A DNA stretch of 37,500 bases, taken from positions 201,906 to 239,405 of the forward strand of contig CAUYUJ010014353.1 of NCBI GenBank assembly GCA_963575745.1. Direction: 5' to 3'. How positions within the stretch are numbered: the stretch's first letter is position 1; every line of letters begins with the position of its first letter. The notes under the pieces were generated by a model, which worked only from the letters and a program-made list of their open reading frames with translations, ran no database searches and was not told the origin of the DNA. Source of the DNA: Prorocentrum cordatum. Lineage: Eukaryota > Sar > Dinophyceae > Prorocentrales > Prorocentraceae. This document shows positions 36,955 through 37,500 of this stretch, piece after piece. The translations under genes and the position numbers were made by a program.

Positions 36955-36978
36955 ATATCATGGCCCACGCCATGATAT
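36955..36978. repeat. Perfect 10-bp inverted repeat with 4-nt loop
   Basis: ATATCATGGC, loop CCAC, GCCATGATAT. It is an isolated AT-richer palindrome between G-rich and C-rich runs. Confidence 0.7.
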
Positions 36979-37500
36979 CCACACCCCCCTAGTCATCACC
37001 CCCCTCTTTTCCGCCCCCGACTCTGGGGCCTCTCCGGGGGCCCTCCGGGGAGGCCTTGGAGGCCTGGCGTGCGGCGTGCGGCGTGCGGCAGCGGCGGAGC
37101 GGCGGGGGGGGCCGGCGGGCCTCCCCGCCGCAGCAGCGACGCCGCCGCACGGGGCGGCAGCGCCCACGGCGCCAGAGCCAGGGCGGCCAGGGCCTCCCTG
37201 CTCCCTCCTCGCCTCCTCCCTGCTTCCCTCCTGCCCTCCCTCCTGCTCCTCCTCCTCGCCGCCCCCCTCCCCCTCCTCGCCAGGGCCTCCTCGGACGCGC
37301 GGGCGGGGTCCTCGAGACCTCCCCCCCTGGGCCCCCGGCGCTCGCGACCCTCGGAGAGAGCGGCCCGGGGGCCCCCGAGCCGCCCGCTCGCCCCCCGCGG
37401 ATGGGCCTCGTTGCGCTCGCCGGGCGGCGCGGCCACCCGGGCACACTTGGGGGGCCTCCGAGGCGGCGCGGGCCCTGTGACCGGCGTGGTGGAAAAAGCC
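36979..37500. other. Very GC-rich window end, no gene supported
   Basis: Frames on both strands stay open but read Arg/Pro/Ala/Gly-rich without motifs. Confidence 0.4.

Noticed and set aside
1-37500. tRNA, rRNA, spliced-leader RNA or U-snRNA genes
   Set aside because: No cloverleaf, conserved rRNA core or complete leader-plus-donor gene was seen by eye; a covariance-model scan would be needed to exclude small RNAs.

Overview
The window looks like dinoflagellate nuclear DNA. It is GC-rich and crowded with microsatellites and minisatellites, and the few host coding segments are short exon-like islands with GT-AG junctions, often of the AG|G type. The strongest pointer is a set of sequences close to the dinoflagellate spliced leader (DinoSL). 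I cannot name the species. No rRNA, tRNA, CRISPR or prokaryotic operon structure is visible.

The centrepiece is a complete Ty1/copia-type LTR retrotransposon on the minus strand (13124-23181, about 10.06 kb). It has two 106-bp LTRs differing at one base, a primer-binding site matching the 3' end of initiator Met tRNA, and an uninterrupted Gag-PR-(methyltransferase-like)-IN-RT-RNase H reading frame of 3178 codons from its first ATG (22932 to 13396). Catalytic residues are present in PR, IN, RT and RNase H.

Three features of this element are unusual. Each LTR contains a 21-nt sequence matching DinoSL at 18 of 21 positions in coding orientation. A second, better DinoSL-like relict (19 of 21 plus one inserted base) lies inside the element at 20297-20318. 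Directly after that relict an overlapping ORF in the +1 frame begins (ORF B, 20234-18657, 525 codons), with a signal-peptide-like start, a Cys/His motif and a long helical region. The polyprotein frame stays open through all of ORF B although it reads low-complexity Gly/Ala/Arg/Ser there. I read this as a captured trans-spliced cDNA or a dual-coding region, and I suggest that the LTR leader may act as the R region in strand transfer.

Left of the element (1-13119) are microsatellites, (CCAA)n, (TCC)n/(GGA)n tracts, a foldback, an 88-bp and a 90-bp minisatellite array, a heptanucleotide array and one probable host exon (11571-12153, RRTS repeats and one membrane span). Right of it (23186-37500) are an ~81-bp satellite present twice in a composite repeat, more (TCC)n tracts, a (GAC)n tract and minus-strand host exons. 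Those are an exon at 26134-26268, a Pro/Ser-rich coiled-coil C-terminal exon at 27595-28296, a multi-exon membrane-protein gene at 29780-31261, and weaker exons further right. Several repeat families occur on both sides, including an inverted copy of 10.86-11.30 kb at 34.43-34.96 kb.

All gene calls outside the retrotransposon rest on reading-frame quality and splice-site phase alone.
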